Part shown: in pieces, positions 1-8,538 of the stretch | Layout of the letters: each line of letters begins with the position of its first letter | Numbering within the stretch: the stretch's first letter is position 1 | Assembly (NCBI RefSeq): GCF_014645555.1 | Contig: NZ_BMLY01000001.1 | Location: 701,939-765,938, forward strand | Reading direction: 5' to 3' | Origin: Silvimonas amylolytica | Lineage (GTDB): Bacteria > Pseudomonadota > Gammaproteobacteria > Burkholderiales > Chitinibacteraceae | Length of the DNA: 64,000 nucleotides | The notes under the pieces: generated by a model | What the model saw: the letters and a program-made list of their open reading frames with translations, nothing else | Told to the model about the DNA's origin: nothing | Database searches by the model: none | Position numbers and translations under genes: made by a program

Positions 1-131
1 ACAAGATGTTGTGTTGCGACATGGTGCAATGCACCAGCGATTTGCCCCATTTTGTACCAGGTGATGGGTTTACTCTTTGATCGACTGCGTCAGCGTAAAA
101 CCGAAGAAATAGCAGCGAAAATTACGCAGAC
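1..131. other. Left edge, no recognisable gene
   Basis: I see no convincing coding sequence here. The frame that stays open runs straight through the hairpin at 132-162, so it is probably not a gene. A perfect 15-nt palindrome, TGGTGCAATGCACCA, lies at 22-36 and could be a protein-binding site for a gene outside the window. Confidence 0.4.
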
Positions 132-162
132 AAAAAAAGCGGACCGAAGTCCGCTTTTTTTC
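132..162. terminator. Bidirectional intrinsic terminator
   Basis: A GC stem (AGCGGAC / GTCCGCT, loop CGAA) is flanked by an A-tract on the left and a T-tract on the right. It can therefore stop transcription from either side. On the minus strand it lies about 70 nt after the slyD stop codon. Confidence 0.85.
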
Positions 163-232
163 AATTGTGAATACCCCCGCCCTGCCACCACCGTGGGAGC
201 CAGACCCGGGGAAGATCACATCTGATTAATGC

Positions 233-712
233 TTAGTGATGATGGCCGTGTTCGCCATGCACATGGCCGTGGGCAACTTCTTCATCGCTGGCTTCGCGCA
301 CGTCGGTCACCTTGCCCACAAAGCGGATGGTCACGCCAGCGAACGGGTGGTTAGCGTCAACGGTAACTTCGTTGCCGTTGATTTCGGTCACGCGGAACAA
401 CATGACATCACCAGTGGCAGGATCATCGGCTTCAAACATCATGCCGGCTTCCACTTCCATCGGGAATACGTCTTTGGTTTCTTTGCGCACCAGTTCCGGC
501 TCGTACTCACCAAAGGCGTCGTCCGGTGCCATGGTCACGTCAATGGAATCACCGGTGGTCTTGCCATGCAGCGCTTCTTCTACCAGCGGCAGAATGTTGT
601 CGTAACCGCCGTGCAGGTAAACGATGGGGTGTTCGGTTTTGTCGAGCAGCTTGCCTTCGGTATCGAACATCTCATAGTTCAGCGTTACAACCGTATCTTT
701 GGCGATTTGCAT
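233..712 (-). CDS. slyD: FKBP-type peptidyl-prolyl cis-trans isomerase SlyD
   Basis: Cytoplasmic prolyl isomerase and metallochaperone of 159 aa. The N-terminal FKBP segment has the opening typical of SlyD (start MQIAKDTVVTLNYEMFD), the middle carries the insert-in-flap chaperone region, and the C-terminus is a short histidine-rich tail (HGHVHGEHGHHH). This tail is much shorter than the long Cys/His tail of E. coli SlyD, so nickel binding is probably weaker. The gene lies 5 nt after the upstream peroxiredoxin-like gene on the same strand. Its Shine-Dalgarno (AGGA) overlaps that gene's stop codon, so the two are co-transcribed and probably translationally coupled. The start ATG is well supported by this RBS. 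Confidence 0.93.
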   Translation of the reverse strand: MQIAKDTVVTLNYEMFDTEGKLLDKTEHPIVYLHGGYDNILPLVEEALHGKTTGDSIDVTMAPDDAFGEYEPELVRKETKDVFPMEVEAGMMFEADDPATGDVMLFRVTEINGNEVTVDANHPFAGVTIRFVGKVTDVREASDEEVAHGHVHGEHGHHH

Positions 713-717
713 CGGGT

Positions 718-1185
718 TTATCCTAACTGTTTAACAAGTGAAAGTATTTCCGCCGCGTGCCCTTTGGGCAGCACGTGGTAGAACGCGTGACGGATTACGC
801 CCTGCCTGTCGATCACGAAGGTAGAGCGTTCAATGGCATATTTTATCATGCCCGCCGCCATGGTTTCTTTTAAAACATGGTAAAGACGGCTGACTTCACC
901 TTCGGCATCAGATAACAGTCCGAACTCAATGCCGTGTTCATCCTGAAATGCCTCGTGCGAGAGGCAATCATCCAGGCTTACGCCCAGCACAACGGTCCCC
1001 AGTGCCCTGAACGTTTCCGCCCGGTCTGAAAACTCCACTGCTTCTGTAATGCCGCCTGGCGAGTGGTCTCTGCTAAAGAAATAGAGCACCACATGATGCC
1101 GCCCGTGGTAATCCGATAACCGGATCTGCTGCATGCTGGCATCGTGTAAAGCAAAGTCAGGCGCAATTTCCCCGTTTTTGAGCAT
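718..1185 (-). CDS. bcp: Bcp/PrxQ-like peroxiredoxin lacking the peroxidatic cysteine
   Basis: 155 aa with the thioredoxin-like fold of the AhpC/TSA-Bcp family (GEIAPDFAL near the N-terminus, VVLYFF strand, VLGVS strand). In the family the active-site loop reads TPGCT. Here it reads SPGGI, with glycine at residue 45 (codon 1051-1053) where the peroxidatic cysteine should be. Residue 50, the resolving cysteine in E. coli Bcp, is valine. One cysteine remains at residue 74 (LDDC). Classical peroxidase activity is therefore unlikely; a structural, redox-sensing or lost function is inferred. It is the first gene of an operon with slyD and is divergent from roxA. The fold assignment is firm and the activity is doubtful. 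Confidence 0.85.
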   Translation of the reverse strand: MLKNGEIAPDFALHDASMQQIRLSDYHGRHHVVLYFFSRDHSPGGITEAVEFSDRAETFRALGTVVLGVSLDDCLSHEAFQDEHGIEFGLLSDAEGEVSRLYHVLKETMAAGMIKYAIERSTFVIDRQGVIRHAFYHVLPKGHAAEILSLVKQLG

Positions 1186-1247
1186 GCCGGCTCCTTCGCA
1201 TGGTGGGATAATAAAGGCCGTGTTTTTCTACTGTTATAGCCAAGTCA

Positions 1248-2369
1248 ATGAACAAACAACTCCTCGGTGGACTGACCGCTGCGCAATTTCTGGCCGAATA
1301 CTGGCAAAAACAGCCATTGCTGATCCGTAATGCCTGGCAAGATTTTCCGGAGCTGATCGATCTACCCAGGTTGATTGGTCTGGCGCAACAAGACGACGTG
1401 GAATCGCGCCTGATCGAATACCGCAACGATCGCTGGAAGCTTGAGCGTGGTCCTTTCCGCCCCAGCCGGTTCGAGCGCCTGCCCGAAACCGACTGGACCA
1501 TGCTGGTCCAGAACGTCAATCATCACGTCCCCCATATTGCTGATCTCTTGTATGAGTTCAACTTTCTGCCCTACACGCGCCTGGATGATCTGATGATCTC
1601 TTATGCGCCGCCAGGCGGTACGGTCGGTCCGCACTACGACTCTTATGACGTGTTTTTGTTGCAGGTTGGCGGAAAAAAACGCTGGCAGATTTCCAGCGAT
1701 GATGCCGGCAACTTTGTCGAAGACGCGCCCATCCGCGTACTGAAAGATTTCAACTCGGAACAAGAGTGGATTCTGGATCACGGCGACATGCTCTATCTAC
1801 CGCCCAAATACGCCCATTACGGCGTGGCGCTAGAGCCAGGCATGACTTATTCAATTGGTTTCAGGGCGCCGACAGAACAGGAAATCGTCGGTAAATTCCT
1901 GGAATACCTGCAGGACGAATTGCGCTTGTCAGGCATTTACGGTGACCCCGAACGCGCGCCGACGGATCGCCCTGGCGAAATTGATCTGGCATTTGTGGGC
2001 AAGATTGAAACCATGCTCAAGCAATTGACATGGACCGAGGGCGATGTGCGCAAATTCATCGGTCGTTATTTCACCGAACCCAAAGCGCATGTGTTTTATA
2101 CCCCGCCTGATGACCCCATGGACTTCGAAGACTTTGCCGAACAAGTGGCTGAGCACGGTGTCCACCTGGACCTGAAATCGCAAATGTTGTACGAGGGGAA
2201 TCAGGTTTTTATCAACGGCGAAGAGCTGGAAGTCACCCCTGCAGCGCTGGAAACCCTGCGCCAACTGGCCGATGTGCGCCGTTTGCCCGCAGCCAGCTAT
2301 GATGACGACATTCTCGAAGCCCTTTATACCTGCTACGACTACGGGTACCTGCATGCCGGCAAAATTTGA
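1248..2369 (+). CDS. roxA: JmjC-type ribosomal protein uL16 arginine hydroxylase RoxA (YcfD family)
   Basis: Fe(II)/2-oxoglutarate-dependent cupin oxygenase of 373 aa, matching the length of E. coli YcfD/RoxA, which hydroxylates an arginine of ribosomal protein L16. The iron ligands are visible as H129-x-D131 (GPHYDSYDVF) and H190 (PPKYAHYG). The N-terminal motif of the family (FLAEYWQKQPLLIRNA) is present, and the C-terminal half is the winged-helix dimerisation region. The next gene starts inside its last codons (17-nt overlap), so the two are coupled. The substrate is taken from family knowledge. Confidence 0.9.
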   Translation: MNKQLLGGLTAAQFLAEYWQKQPLLIRNAWQDFPELIDLPRLIGLAQQDDVESRLIEYRNDRWKLERGPFRPSRFERLPETDWTMLVQNVNHHVPHIADLLYEFNFLPYTRLDDLMISYAPPGGTVGPHYDSYDVFLLQVGGKKRWQISSDDAGNFVEDAPIRVLKDFNSEQEWILDHGDMLYLPPKYAHYGVALEPGMTYSIGFRAPTEQEIVGKFLEYLQDELRLSGIYGDPERAPTDRPGEIDLAFVGKIETMLKQLTWTEGDVRKFIGRYFTEPKAHVFYTPPDDPMDFEDFAEQVAEHGVHLDLKSQMLYEGNQVFINGEELEVTPAALETLRQLADVRRLPAASYDDDILEALYTCYDYGYLHAGKI

Positions 2370-2823
2370 TACGTACAAAGATTATCGGGAGCAAACACTC
2401 ATGCTGCTGCAAAGTGCGCGTGAGGGCCTGATCATGTACGAACACGACTTCAGTGCCTGCGGTTTTTCAGACCGCGCGGTAGCTCAGGCACTGAATGACT
2501 TGCTGGTCCGCAACCCTGCCGCGCAGGTGCGCCTGCTGGCGCGTTCAGCGGATTACATCGCCGCACAATGCCCACTGCTACTGCAATTAGCTAATGTGCA
2601 GAGCCAAAGATTCACCCTTCATTTAGCCAATACGGATATGCCAACGTTGTTAACGCCATTTATTCTGGCTGATATGCAACGATTTGTAAGACGTTGTCAC
2701 TTTGATTGGGCGAAAGGCGAGACGGATGATGACGCACAGGAGGTAACACGCCTGCGTCAAGCCTTTGATCTTGCATGGGAATGTTCTATACCGTCATCAG
2801 ACTGGCGCAGGCTTGATTTATAA
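2353..2823 (+). CDS. Hypothetical protein, DUF7931-like, coupled to roxA
   Basis: 156 aa from the ATG at 2353, which lies inside the 3' end of roxA. The sequence is soluble, with no membrane segment. It begins FDTYKDYREQTLMLLQSA and contains a stretch (AVAQALNDLLVRN...VRLLARSADYI) that resembles small proteins often annotated DUF7931 in betaproteobacteria, where they may bind substrate by a phospholipase-D-like half-fold. I recall that family only loosely. The overlap with roxA suggests a linked role, but no function can be assigned. Confidence 0.75.
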   Translation: MPAKFDTYKDYREQTLMLLQSAREGLIMYEHDFSACGFSDRAVAQALNDLLVRNPAAQVRLLARSADYIAAQCPLLLQLANVQSQRFTLHLANTDMPTLLTPFILADMQRFVRRCHFDWAKGETDDDAQEVTRLRQAFDLAWECSIPSSDWRRLDL

Positions 2824-3031
2824 GGATTTGACGATTGTTGTAAAAATCTCTACGTGCCGCAGTTTGGTGCGCCAGGGACGCTACCCTTTTATTCAAATCG
2901 TGCTAGAATTCCGCCCGTCGGTCGTCAGTGATGTAACTGGTTTCCAAATAGCCATCGATCAACGGTCGATAGCCAAACAACTGCTGTATTGAAATTTACT
3001 TGTCCAACCCATTCTGCTAAAGGTAAGAAGA

Positions 3032-3262
3032 ATGAAACAGTCTCTGCTCGTTGCTGCCCTGCTGGCCCTGGCCCTCACCGCTTGCGGCAAGAAAGATGAA
3101 GCCCCTGCTGCTGACGCTTCCGCTCCGGCTGCTGAAGCTTCCGCTCCGGCCGCTTCCGACGCTGCTGCTGCTCCGGCTTCCGACGCTGCTGCCGCTTCTG
3201 ACGCTGCTGCTGCTCCGGCTGCTTCCGATGCTGCTGCTTCGGACGCTTCCGCTGCCAAGTAA
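3032..3262 (+). CDS. Small Ala/Ser/Asp-rich repetitive lipoprotein
   Basis: 76 aa. A type II signal peptide ends in a lipobox LTAC (cysteine at residue 18), followed by GKKDE and about 50 residues built almost only from Ala, Ser, Asp and Pro in imperfect units such as ASDAAAAP and ASAPA. This is the architecture of short Neisseriales lipoproteins with a flexible spacer anchored in a membrane, but no catalytic domain is present. The start has a clear RBS (AAGGTAAGAAG). The repeats are encoded by gctgctgct/tccgac-type DNA that could vary in copy number. It is monocistronic, with its own terminator downstream. Confidence 0.8.
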   Translation: MKQSLLVAALLALALTACGKKDEAPAADASAPAAEASAPAASDAAAAPASDAAAASDAAAAPAASDAAASDASAAK

Positions 3263-3278
3263 TTCTCGGCGCGCAAGC

Positions 3279-3310
3279 AAAAAAGCCGACCGCAAGGTCG
3301 GCTTTTTGTT
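3279..3310 (+). terminator. Intrinsic terminator of the lipoprotein gene
   Basis: The stem AAAAGCCGACC / GGTCGGCTTTTT with a GCAA loop is followed by T-rich sequence, 17 nt after the lipoprotein stop codon. Confidence 0.85.
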
Positions 3311-3419
3311 TTTCTGCCGTCCACAATCGTCAGCCTCAGCCTGACGTGAGCGTCCTGTCATCCACCTGGTTGCTTTGGCAAAAACCGGCAACCCGGATAT
3401 TGTTCCCGCCAGATATTGC

Positions 3420-4736
3420 ATGACCACACAAATCATCATTCCCCGCTGGATTATCCCGGTTGAACCGCAAGCCACGGTGCTGACTGACCACGCGCTGGTA
3501 CTCCAGAATCAAAAGATCAAAGCCGTCCTGCCCGTATCCCAAGCCTTGCAACAGCACCCGGATGCCGAGCGCCGCCACTTGCCACAACATGCGTTGCTGC
3601 CTGGCCTGATCAATCTGCACGCGCATTCCGCCATGACCTTGCTGCGCGGCTACGCGGATGATCTGGCCCTGATGACCTGGCTGAACGACCACATCTGGCC
3701 CGCTGAAGGCAAGTTCGTCTCTGACGAATTTGTCTTTGATGGCACGCAATTGGCGATTGCTGAAATGATCGCTGGTGGTACCACCTGCGCCAACGATATG
3801 TATTTCCACCATGGCGCAGTAGCTCGTGCTGCTCTGGGCAGCGAATTTCGCATGATGGTGGGCTGCTCCATTCTGGAGTTTCCTACACCGTATGCCAGCG
3901 ATGCCGACGACTACACCCGCAAAGCCATTGCCTGCATGGACGAATTTACGGGCGAGCAACTCGTCGGCTTTACCCTTGCGCCGCACGCCCCGTACACCGT
4001 CAGCGACGAGACGTTCAGCAAGATCATCGTGCTGGCCAACCAACTCGATGTGGGCATTCATTGCCACATCCACGAGACCCAGGACGAGATCGCCAGCAGC
4101 CTCAAAGAACATGGCGTACGTCCGCTGGAACGCCTGGCGCGACTGGGTTTACTGAGTAACCAGTTGATTGCGGCACATATGGTGCATACCACTACGGAAG
4201 AGATCGCCCTGCTGGCCAGGCATGGTGTCAACGTCTCGCACAACCCCGCCTCCAATCTGAAACTGGCATCAGGCCTGGCGCGGATTGCCGATCAGGTGGC
4301 CGGCGGCATCAACGTCGGCATTGGCACCGATGGCGCCGCCAGCAATAACAAACTCGATATGTTTGCCGAGATGCGTCTTGCCGCCCTGCTGGCCAAGGGC
4401 CAGAGCGGCAATCCGGAGGCGCTGCCCGCTTGGCAGGCCCTGGAAATGGCTACACTCAATGGTGCAAAGGCACTGGGCTGGCAGGATCGAATCGGGAGCC
4501 TGGTGGCGGGTAAAGAGGCGGACATGATCGCGGTGGATCTCTCTCTCGCCGGCACACAGCCGTGCTACGATCCGGTATCCCATCTGGTTTACGCAGCGGA
4601 TCGCAATCAAGTCAGCCATGTCTGGATTGCCGGCCGCGAAGTCTATACCCAAGGCCACCACGCCAGTCTTGATCATCAGGAAGTGCTGACCCGCGCCCGC
4701 CGCTGGCAAGCACGCATGCAAGGACAAACAGCATGA
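3420..4736 (+). CDS. TRZ/ATZ-family amidohydrolase (MtaD-like adenosine-derivative deaminase)
   Basis: 438 aa zinc-dependent amidohydrolase. Visible motifs are [12 protein letters not shown] (HxH metal site), [16 protein letters not shown] and the late GTDGAASNN aspartate loop, in the order of the S-adenosylhomocysteine/methylthioadenosine deaminase group. The probable role is deamination of MTA or SAH to the inosyl form in SAM salvage. It overlaps ubiG by 4 nt (ATGA), with gph after it; this three-gene block is common in betaproteobacteria and suits salvage of the SAH made by the UbiG methyltransferase. The ATG at 3420 is chosen over an upstream in-frame TTG at 3375; neither has a strong RBS. 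Confidence 0.87.
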   Translation: MTTQIIIPRWIIPVEPQATVLTDHALVLQNQKIKAVLPVSQALQQHPDAERRHLPQHALLPGLINLHAHSAMTLLRGYADDLALMTWLNDHIWPAEGKFVSDEFVFDGTQLAIAEMIAGGTTCANDMYFHHGAVARAALGSEFRMMVGCSILEFPTPYASDADDYTRKAIACMDEFTGEQLVGFTLAPHAPYTVSDETFSKIIVLANQLDVGIHCHIHETQDEIASSLKEHGVRPLERLARLGLLSNQLIAAHMVHTTTEEIALLARHGVNVSHNPASNLKLASGLARIADQVAGGINVGIGTDGAASNNKLDMFAEMRLAALLAKGQSGNPEALPAWQALEMATLNGAKALGWQDRIGSLVAGKEADMIAVDLSLAGTQPCYDPVSHLVYAADRNQVSHVWIAGREVYTQGHHASLDHQEVLTRARRWQARMQGQTA

Positions 4737-5479
4737 CCGAACACCAGGCCCAACCGGATCACGCCCCCGAGCACGAACATGTGCTGAATGCGGATGCTGC
4801 CGAGATCGCCAAATTTTCCGCCCTGGCCCACAAATGGTGGGACAAAACCAGCGAGTTCAAACCGCTGCACGATATCAATCCGTTGCGCCTGGGTTTCATA
4901 GAAGAAAACGCGGGACTGACTGGCAAGCGCGTCCTGGATGTCGGGTGCGGTGGCGGTATTCTGGCCGAAGGCATGGCCGCCAGCGGTGCGCAAGTGACCG
5001 GCATTGACCTGGCGGACAAATCACTCAAGATCGCCAAGCTGCATTTACACGAATCCGGCCTGTCTGTTGAATACCGCAAGGTGCCCGTCGAAGATCTGGC
5101 CGCTGAAGCACCGGCTTCGTTCGATGTCGTGACGTGCATGGAAATGCTGGAGCACGTGCCCTCGCCTGCCAGCGTCATTGAAGCCTGCGCACGCCTCGTC
5201 AAACCGGGCGGTTGGGTGTTTTTCTCTACGCTGAACCGTAATGCCAAGAGCTACGCGCTGGCCGTACTGGGTGCGGAGTACATCATGGGCATGCTGCCGC
5301 GCGGTACCCATGACTACGCCAAGTTCATCAAACCCTCAGAACTCGGCCGCATGACCCGCACCAGCGGGCTGGATACCGTGAGCCTGACCGGTATGACGTA
5401 TAACCCGCTCAGCAAGGTGTACAAGCTAGGCCAGGATACCGATGTGAACTACATGGTGGCCTGCCGCAAACCGCTGTAA
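4733..5479 (+). CDS. ubiG: Ubiquinone biosynthesis O-methyltransferase UbiG
   Basis: SAM-dependent methyltransferase (EC 2.1.1.222/64) performing both O-methylations of ubiquinone synthesis. It has 248 aa, close to the usual ~240. The SAM-binding motif I (VLDVGCGGG) is at residues 67-75. The family signature [11 protein letters not shown]...[10 protein letters not shown] precedes it, and [12 protein letters not shown] and the PGG motif follow. The slightly long acidic/His-rich N-terminus is the only variation. It is translationally coupled to the upstream deaminase by ATGA, and gph follows after 33 nt. Confidence 0.95.
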   Translation: MTEHQAQPDHAPEHEHVLNADAAEIAKFSALAHKWWDKTSEFKPLHDINPLRLGFIEENAGLTGKRVLDVGCGGGILAEGMAASGAQVTGIDLADKSLKIAKLHLHESGLSVEYRKVPVEDLAAEAPASFDVVTCMEMLEHVPSPASVIEACARLVKPGGWVFFSTLNRNAKSYALAVLGAEYIMGMLPRGTHDYAKFIKPSELGRMTRTSGLDTVSLTGMTYNPLSKVYKLGQDTDVNYMVACRKPL

Positions 5480-5512
5480 CCAGCGATACCTCTCAATCCG
5501 AACCTTGACGAC

Positions 5513-6178
5513 ATGACCGAACCTGCACGCGCCGTTTTGTTTGATCTGGATGGCACCCTTGCCGATACCGCACTGGACCTGGGCGCAGCACTCAACCTGC
5601 TGCTGGCTGAAGAGGGCATGCCGCCACAGCCCTATCAGGCCATCCGGCCAATTGCATCACATGGTGCCCGCGGCTTGATTGGTCTTGGTTTTGGTATCAC
5701 CCCACAGCAGCCGGATCAGTTCACCGCCCTGCGCGATCGTTTTCTGGCCCACTACGCACTCCATCTGGCCGATAGCACCGTCTTGTTTGATGGGGTTAGT
5801 CCACTGATTGAGGCGATCGTCCAGCGCGGCTGGCGCTGGGGCATTGTTACCAACAAACCTGCGCGGTTTACCGACCCACTGGTCGCCCGCTTGCCATTAC
5901 CGTTTACACCTGGCGTGGTGGTCTCGGGGGACACGGTGGGCGTCCCCAAGCCAGACCCCAAGCCGATGTACCACGCTGCGGAAGCCTTGGGCGTTGACCC
6001 CGCTCACTGCATTTACGTGGGCGATGCAGAGCGCGATATTGAGGCTGGCCGCCGCGTAGGCATGACGACGGTATTGGCCAGCTATGGCTATATCGCCGAT
6101 TCGGATCAGCCTGACACATGGGGCGCCGATCTAACCATCAGCCACCCACTCGACTTGCTGGCACATCTGCCTGCATAA
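5513..6178 (+). CDS. gph: HAD-family phosphoglycolate phosphatase
   Basis: 221 aa HAD hydrolase. Motif I is FDLDGTLADT with the nucleophile Asp11 and Asp13, motif II is VTNKPA, motif III is the lysine in GVPKPDP and motif IV is VGDAERD. Cap and core match the Gph group that hydrolyses 2-phosphoglycolate. It is the last gene of the deaminase-ubiG-gph unit, with a terminator 25 nt downstream. Some members of this group (MupP) act on MurNAc-6-phosphate, so the substrate is less certain than the fold. Confidence 0.88.
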   Translation: MTEPARAVLFDLDGTLADTALDLGAALNLLLAEEGMPPQPYQAIRPIASHGARGLIGLGFGITPQQPDQFTALRDRFLAHYALHLADSTVLFDGVSPLIEAIVQRGWRWGIVTNKPARFTDPLVARLPLPFTPGVVVSGDTVGVPKPDPKPMYHAAEALGVDPAHCIYVGDAERDIEAGRRVGMTTVLASYGYIADSDQPDTWGADLTISHPLDLLAHLPA

Positions 6179-6202
6179 AATGCCTGGGTATCCAGAAACA
6201 AG

Positions 6203-6234
6203 CAAAAAGCCCGGACACTATGCCGGGCTTTTTG
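6203..6234. terminator. Terminator between convergent gph and acuI-like genes
   Basis: Stem AAAAAGCCCGG / CCGGGCTTTTT with loop ACACTATG. The A- and T-tracts on the two sides suit both converging transcripts. Confidence 0.85.
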
Positions 6235-6260
6235 ATGTCCTTTCATTCGTGCCTGCCCGG

Positions 6261-7244
6261 TCAGACATTCACATCAACCACATAACGCCCTTGATGCTTG
6301 CCGGCCAGAATAGTCGCCGCCGCATGCTGGCAGTCTGTCAGACCAATCTTTGTCGTCACAAGGTCCAGCGTAGAGACATCCACGTCTGCCGCCAGCCTCG
6401 CCCACGCGGCGAGGCGCTTCGCCTTCGGCGCCATGACGCTATCGACCCCATACAACGCCACACCGCGCAAAATAAATGGCGCAACGGTGGATGGAAAATC
6501 CATGCCTTGCGCCAACCCACATGCAGCAACCGCCCCACCATAACGGACTTGTGCGCAGGCGTTAGCCAGCGTATGGCTACCCGCTGAATCAATCACGCCT
6601 GCCCAGATTTCTTTTTGCAGTGGCTTACCAGTTGCGGCAAATGCCTGACGGTCCAGCACATCGCTCGCGCCTAAATGTTTTAGATAATCCGCAGCTTCCG
6701 GCTTGCCGGTCAGCGCAGTCACCTGATACCCGGCCCGCGCCAGCAAGGACACCGCAAACGAACCCACGCCGCCCGTTGCACCCGTCACCAGAACCGGGCC
6801 ATCAGCCGGCCGGAGACCATGCTGCTCCAGCGCCAGCACACACAGCGCTGCGGTATACCCCGCCGTCCCAATCGACATCGCCTGTTCCGAACTAAAAACA
6901 GCGGGCAATGGAATCAACCAGTCACCATTCAGTCGCGCCTTTTGCGACAGGCACCCCCAGTGTTTTTCACCAACGCCCCAACCATTGAGCACAACCCGAT
7001 CACCCAGCTTGAAATCCGGATGAGCCGACGCCGTCACCACACCTGCACCATCCACACCGGGCACCATAGGCCACTGCCTGACAATCGGACTGGCATTGGC
7101 AATCGCCAGCGCGTCCTTGTAATTAAGCGTAGAAAATTCGACATCAAGCTCGACATCCCCTGCCGGCAACGTCAAAGGATCCAGTTCTGTCACCTTTGCG
7201 GAAAAAACCTCAGCCTCTTTACTCAACAACAGCGCTTTAAACAT
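6261..7244 (-). CDS. acuI: Acrylyl-CoA reductase AcuI/YhdH-type medium-chain oxidoreductase
   Basis: 327 aa NADPH-dependent MDR enzyme without structural zinc. The N-terminus (MFKALLLSKE) and the phrase LNYKDALAI are typical of the YhdH/AcuI family, which reduces acryloyl-CoA to propionyl-CoA. The nucleotide-binding motif VTGATGGVGSFAV is near the middle. The start is set by GGAGGA 5 nt upstream of the ATG at 7244. It stands alone, divergent from the thioesterase gene. The detoxification role is inferred from the family. Confidence 0.9.
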   Translation of the reverse strand: MFKALLLSKEAEVFSAKVTELDPLTLPAGDVELDVEFSTLNYKDALAIANASPIVRQWPMVPGVDGAGVVTASAHPDFKLGDRVVLNGWGVGEKHWGCLSQKARLNGDWLIPLPAVFSSEQAMSIGTAGYTAALCVLALEQHGLRPADGPVLVTGATGGVGSFAVSLLARAGYQVTALTGKPEAADYLKHLGASDVLDRQAFAATGKPLQKEIWAGVIDSAGSHTLANACAQVRYGGAVAACGLAQGMDFPSTVAPFILRGVALYGVDSVMAPKAKRLAAWARLAADVDVSTLDLVTTKIGLTDCQHAAATILAGKHQGRYVVDVNV

Positions 7245-7430
7245 GCATCCTCCGGTTTTGCCGTATTGGCCCATATCAACGGTTGCACCACAGTAAGCGC
7301 CGTCGAATACCAGCCGCGTGGCAAGCAGTTTGCGCGCCCGCCCTGTTTAGCTCAATGTCATTTATGCGTGACCCGGCCACACGCTTGACCCGCATCAACA
7401 TCACAAACCCGGCCCGCAACGGATCACATC

Positions 7431-7949
7431 ATGAATCTTTACCTGCGTCTGCTCTGGCTGATGCTGTTCGGCCGCCACCGCAGCCCCTGCAACACCCTTG
7501 GCCCCTGCCGCACTCCATTTCGGGTCTACCCCAACGATCTGGACGTATTCCGCCATGTGAACAACGGTCGGTATTTCACCATGCTGGATCTGGCGCGTGT
7601 CGACCTGATGCAACGTTCCGGCCTTGCCGACAAAGTCGCGGCCGCTGGCTGGTTCCCCGTCGTCGCCATGGAAACCATGCACTTCAGAAAGGCCCTCAAA
7701 CTGTGGCAACGCTTTGAAGTGCAAACTACCGTCGTTGGCTGGGATGAAAAATCCATTTATCTGGAACACCGCATTGAGCGCAACGGCGAAACCATGGGCA
7801 TCGCCTACATCCGCGCCCGCTTTTTACGCAAAACAGGTGGTTCGGTCACCACGCAAGAACTGATGGCGCTGGGCGGCATCCCTCACGACAGCCCACCCCT
7901 GCCCGACTGGCTGTCCAACTGGGGCAATGCACTCACTGAAGTGGCGTAA
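7431..7949 (+). CDS. Hot-dog fold acyl-CoA thioesterase (4HBT family)
   Basis: 172 aa. The hot-dog signature is clear: DLDVFRHVNNGRYFTMLDLARVDL, with the catalytic-type Asp and the HVNNGRY helix, then VVAMETMHFRKAL and LEHRI strands. The family hydrolyses acyl-CoA thioesters; the substrate is unknown. A short hydrophobic N-terminus (LYLRLLWLMLFG) may give loose membrane association, as in THEM6-like proteins. The gene is single, directly upstream of ssrA. Confidence 0.85.
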   Translation: MNLYLRLLWLMLFGRHRSPCNTLGPCRTPFRVYPNDLDVFRHVNNGRYFTMLDLARVDLMQRSGLADKVAAAGWFPVVAMETMHFRKALKLWQRFEVQTTVVGWDEKSIYLEHRIERNGETMGIAYIRARFLRKTGGSVTTQELMALGGIPHDSPPLPDWLSNWGNALTEVA

Positions 7950-7962
7950 CCCAAAAACAGGG

Positions 7963-7992
7963 CTGACCTGAACGGACGTTCCAGGTTATACT
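7963..7992 (+). promoter_or_regulatory. Probable sigma-70 promoter of ssrA
   Basis: The -10 box TATACT at 7987-7992 lies 16 nt before the mature tmRNA 5' end. A weak -35 (CTGACC, 7963-7968) sits at 18-nt spacing. Confidence 0.55.
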
Positions 7993-8007
7993 GACCCTTC
8001 TTCATCT

Positions 8008-8367
8008 GGGGCCGCCATGGTTTCGACGGGGGTTACAAAGCGGATGGGGGCATGCCGGGATCTCAGTTCCCCGTAAAACACTGAACCAAGATAGTCGCAA
8101 ACGACGAAACTTACGCTCTGGCTGCTTAATTGCGCCGGACTCTGCACTGCTTCTCCCCTCGGGTAGACCGGGCAACCGGTAGCAGAGTCATTTAGAGGGG
8201 ATCGCGCTGCATCGGGTCACTTGATGTAGTGTCAAACTAAGGTGACTCGCCCGAGACAAGCCCGCCCGCCGGCTCGTTGAAGGTTAAATCCAGTTGGCAC
8301 GGCTAAGCATGTAGAACTCTTCGTAGAGGACTTCCGGACGCGGGTTCGACTCCCGCCGGCTCCACCA
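8008..8367 (+). ncRNA. ssrA: Transfer-messenger RNA (tmRNA)
   Basis: One-piece tmRNA of 360 nt that rescues stalled ribosomes with SmpB. The 5' GGGGCCG pairs with the 3' CGGCTCC before ACCA, giving the 7-bp acceptor stem. The 3' end carries the T-arm (GGGTTCGACTCCC) and the encoded CCA. The tag reading frame at 8097-8129 reads ANDETYALAA followed by TAA. As I recall, this tag is the Neisseria/Chromobacterium form, which supports a Neisseriales host. The 3' end serves as the integration site of the downstream element and remains intact. Confidence 0.97.
8345..8360 (+). repeat. attL core in the ssrA 3' end
   Basis: The 16-nt sequence TTCGACTCCCGCCGGC is identical to 15772-15787 and covers the T-loop and the start of the acceptor strand. 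The integrase gene begins 179 nt downstream, the usual arrangement for ssrA-targeting elements. Confidence 0.8.
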
Positions 8368-8399
8368 AATAGTCGTTTCATGACACTTCATGAAATATC

Positions 8400-8437
8400 A
8401 AAACCCCTGTAAAGCCCTGCTTTCAGGGGTTTTTTCT
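8400..8437 (+). terminator. Terminator after ssrA (element side)
   Basis: Stem AAACCCCTG / CAGGGGTTT followed by a T-tract, 33 nt after the tmRNA CCA. Confidence 0.8.
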
Positions 8438-8480
8438 TGTCTTGTCACTTCAGACCGTCTCTTGACGACTCAAAGTTATC

Positions 8481-8500
8481 GGTACACGCTTAAGTACATC
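8481..8500 (+). promoter_or_regulatory. Putative integrase arm-type site (left)
   Basis: GGTACACGCTTAAGTACATC closely matches the sequence at 15699 (GGTACACG then AGTACA with the same spacing). An inverted GATGTACC follows at 8508-8515. The two sites sit within about 140 nt of their att cores, as expected for arm-type sites bound by the integrase N-terminal domain. Confidence 0.5.
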
Positions 8501-8538
8501 AATCACCGATGTACCCTTTTTCTCAAGGCTGTGTACTT

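Noticed and set aside
3120-3260. CRISPR-like or satellite repeat DNA
   Set aside because: The repeats are imperfect, in frame with a lipoprotein and have no spacers; they encode amino-acid repeats.
3017-3475. Ser/Gly-repeat frame opposite the small lipoprotein
   Set aside because: Generated by the Ala/Ser/Asp codon repeats of the real lipoprotein gene; no signal peptide or RBS of its own.
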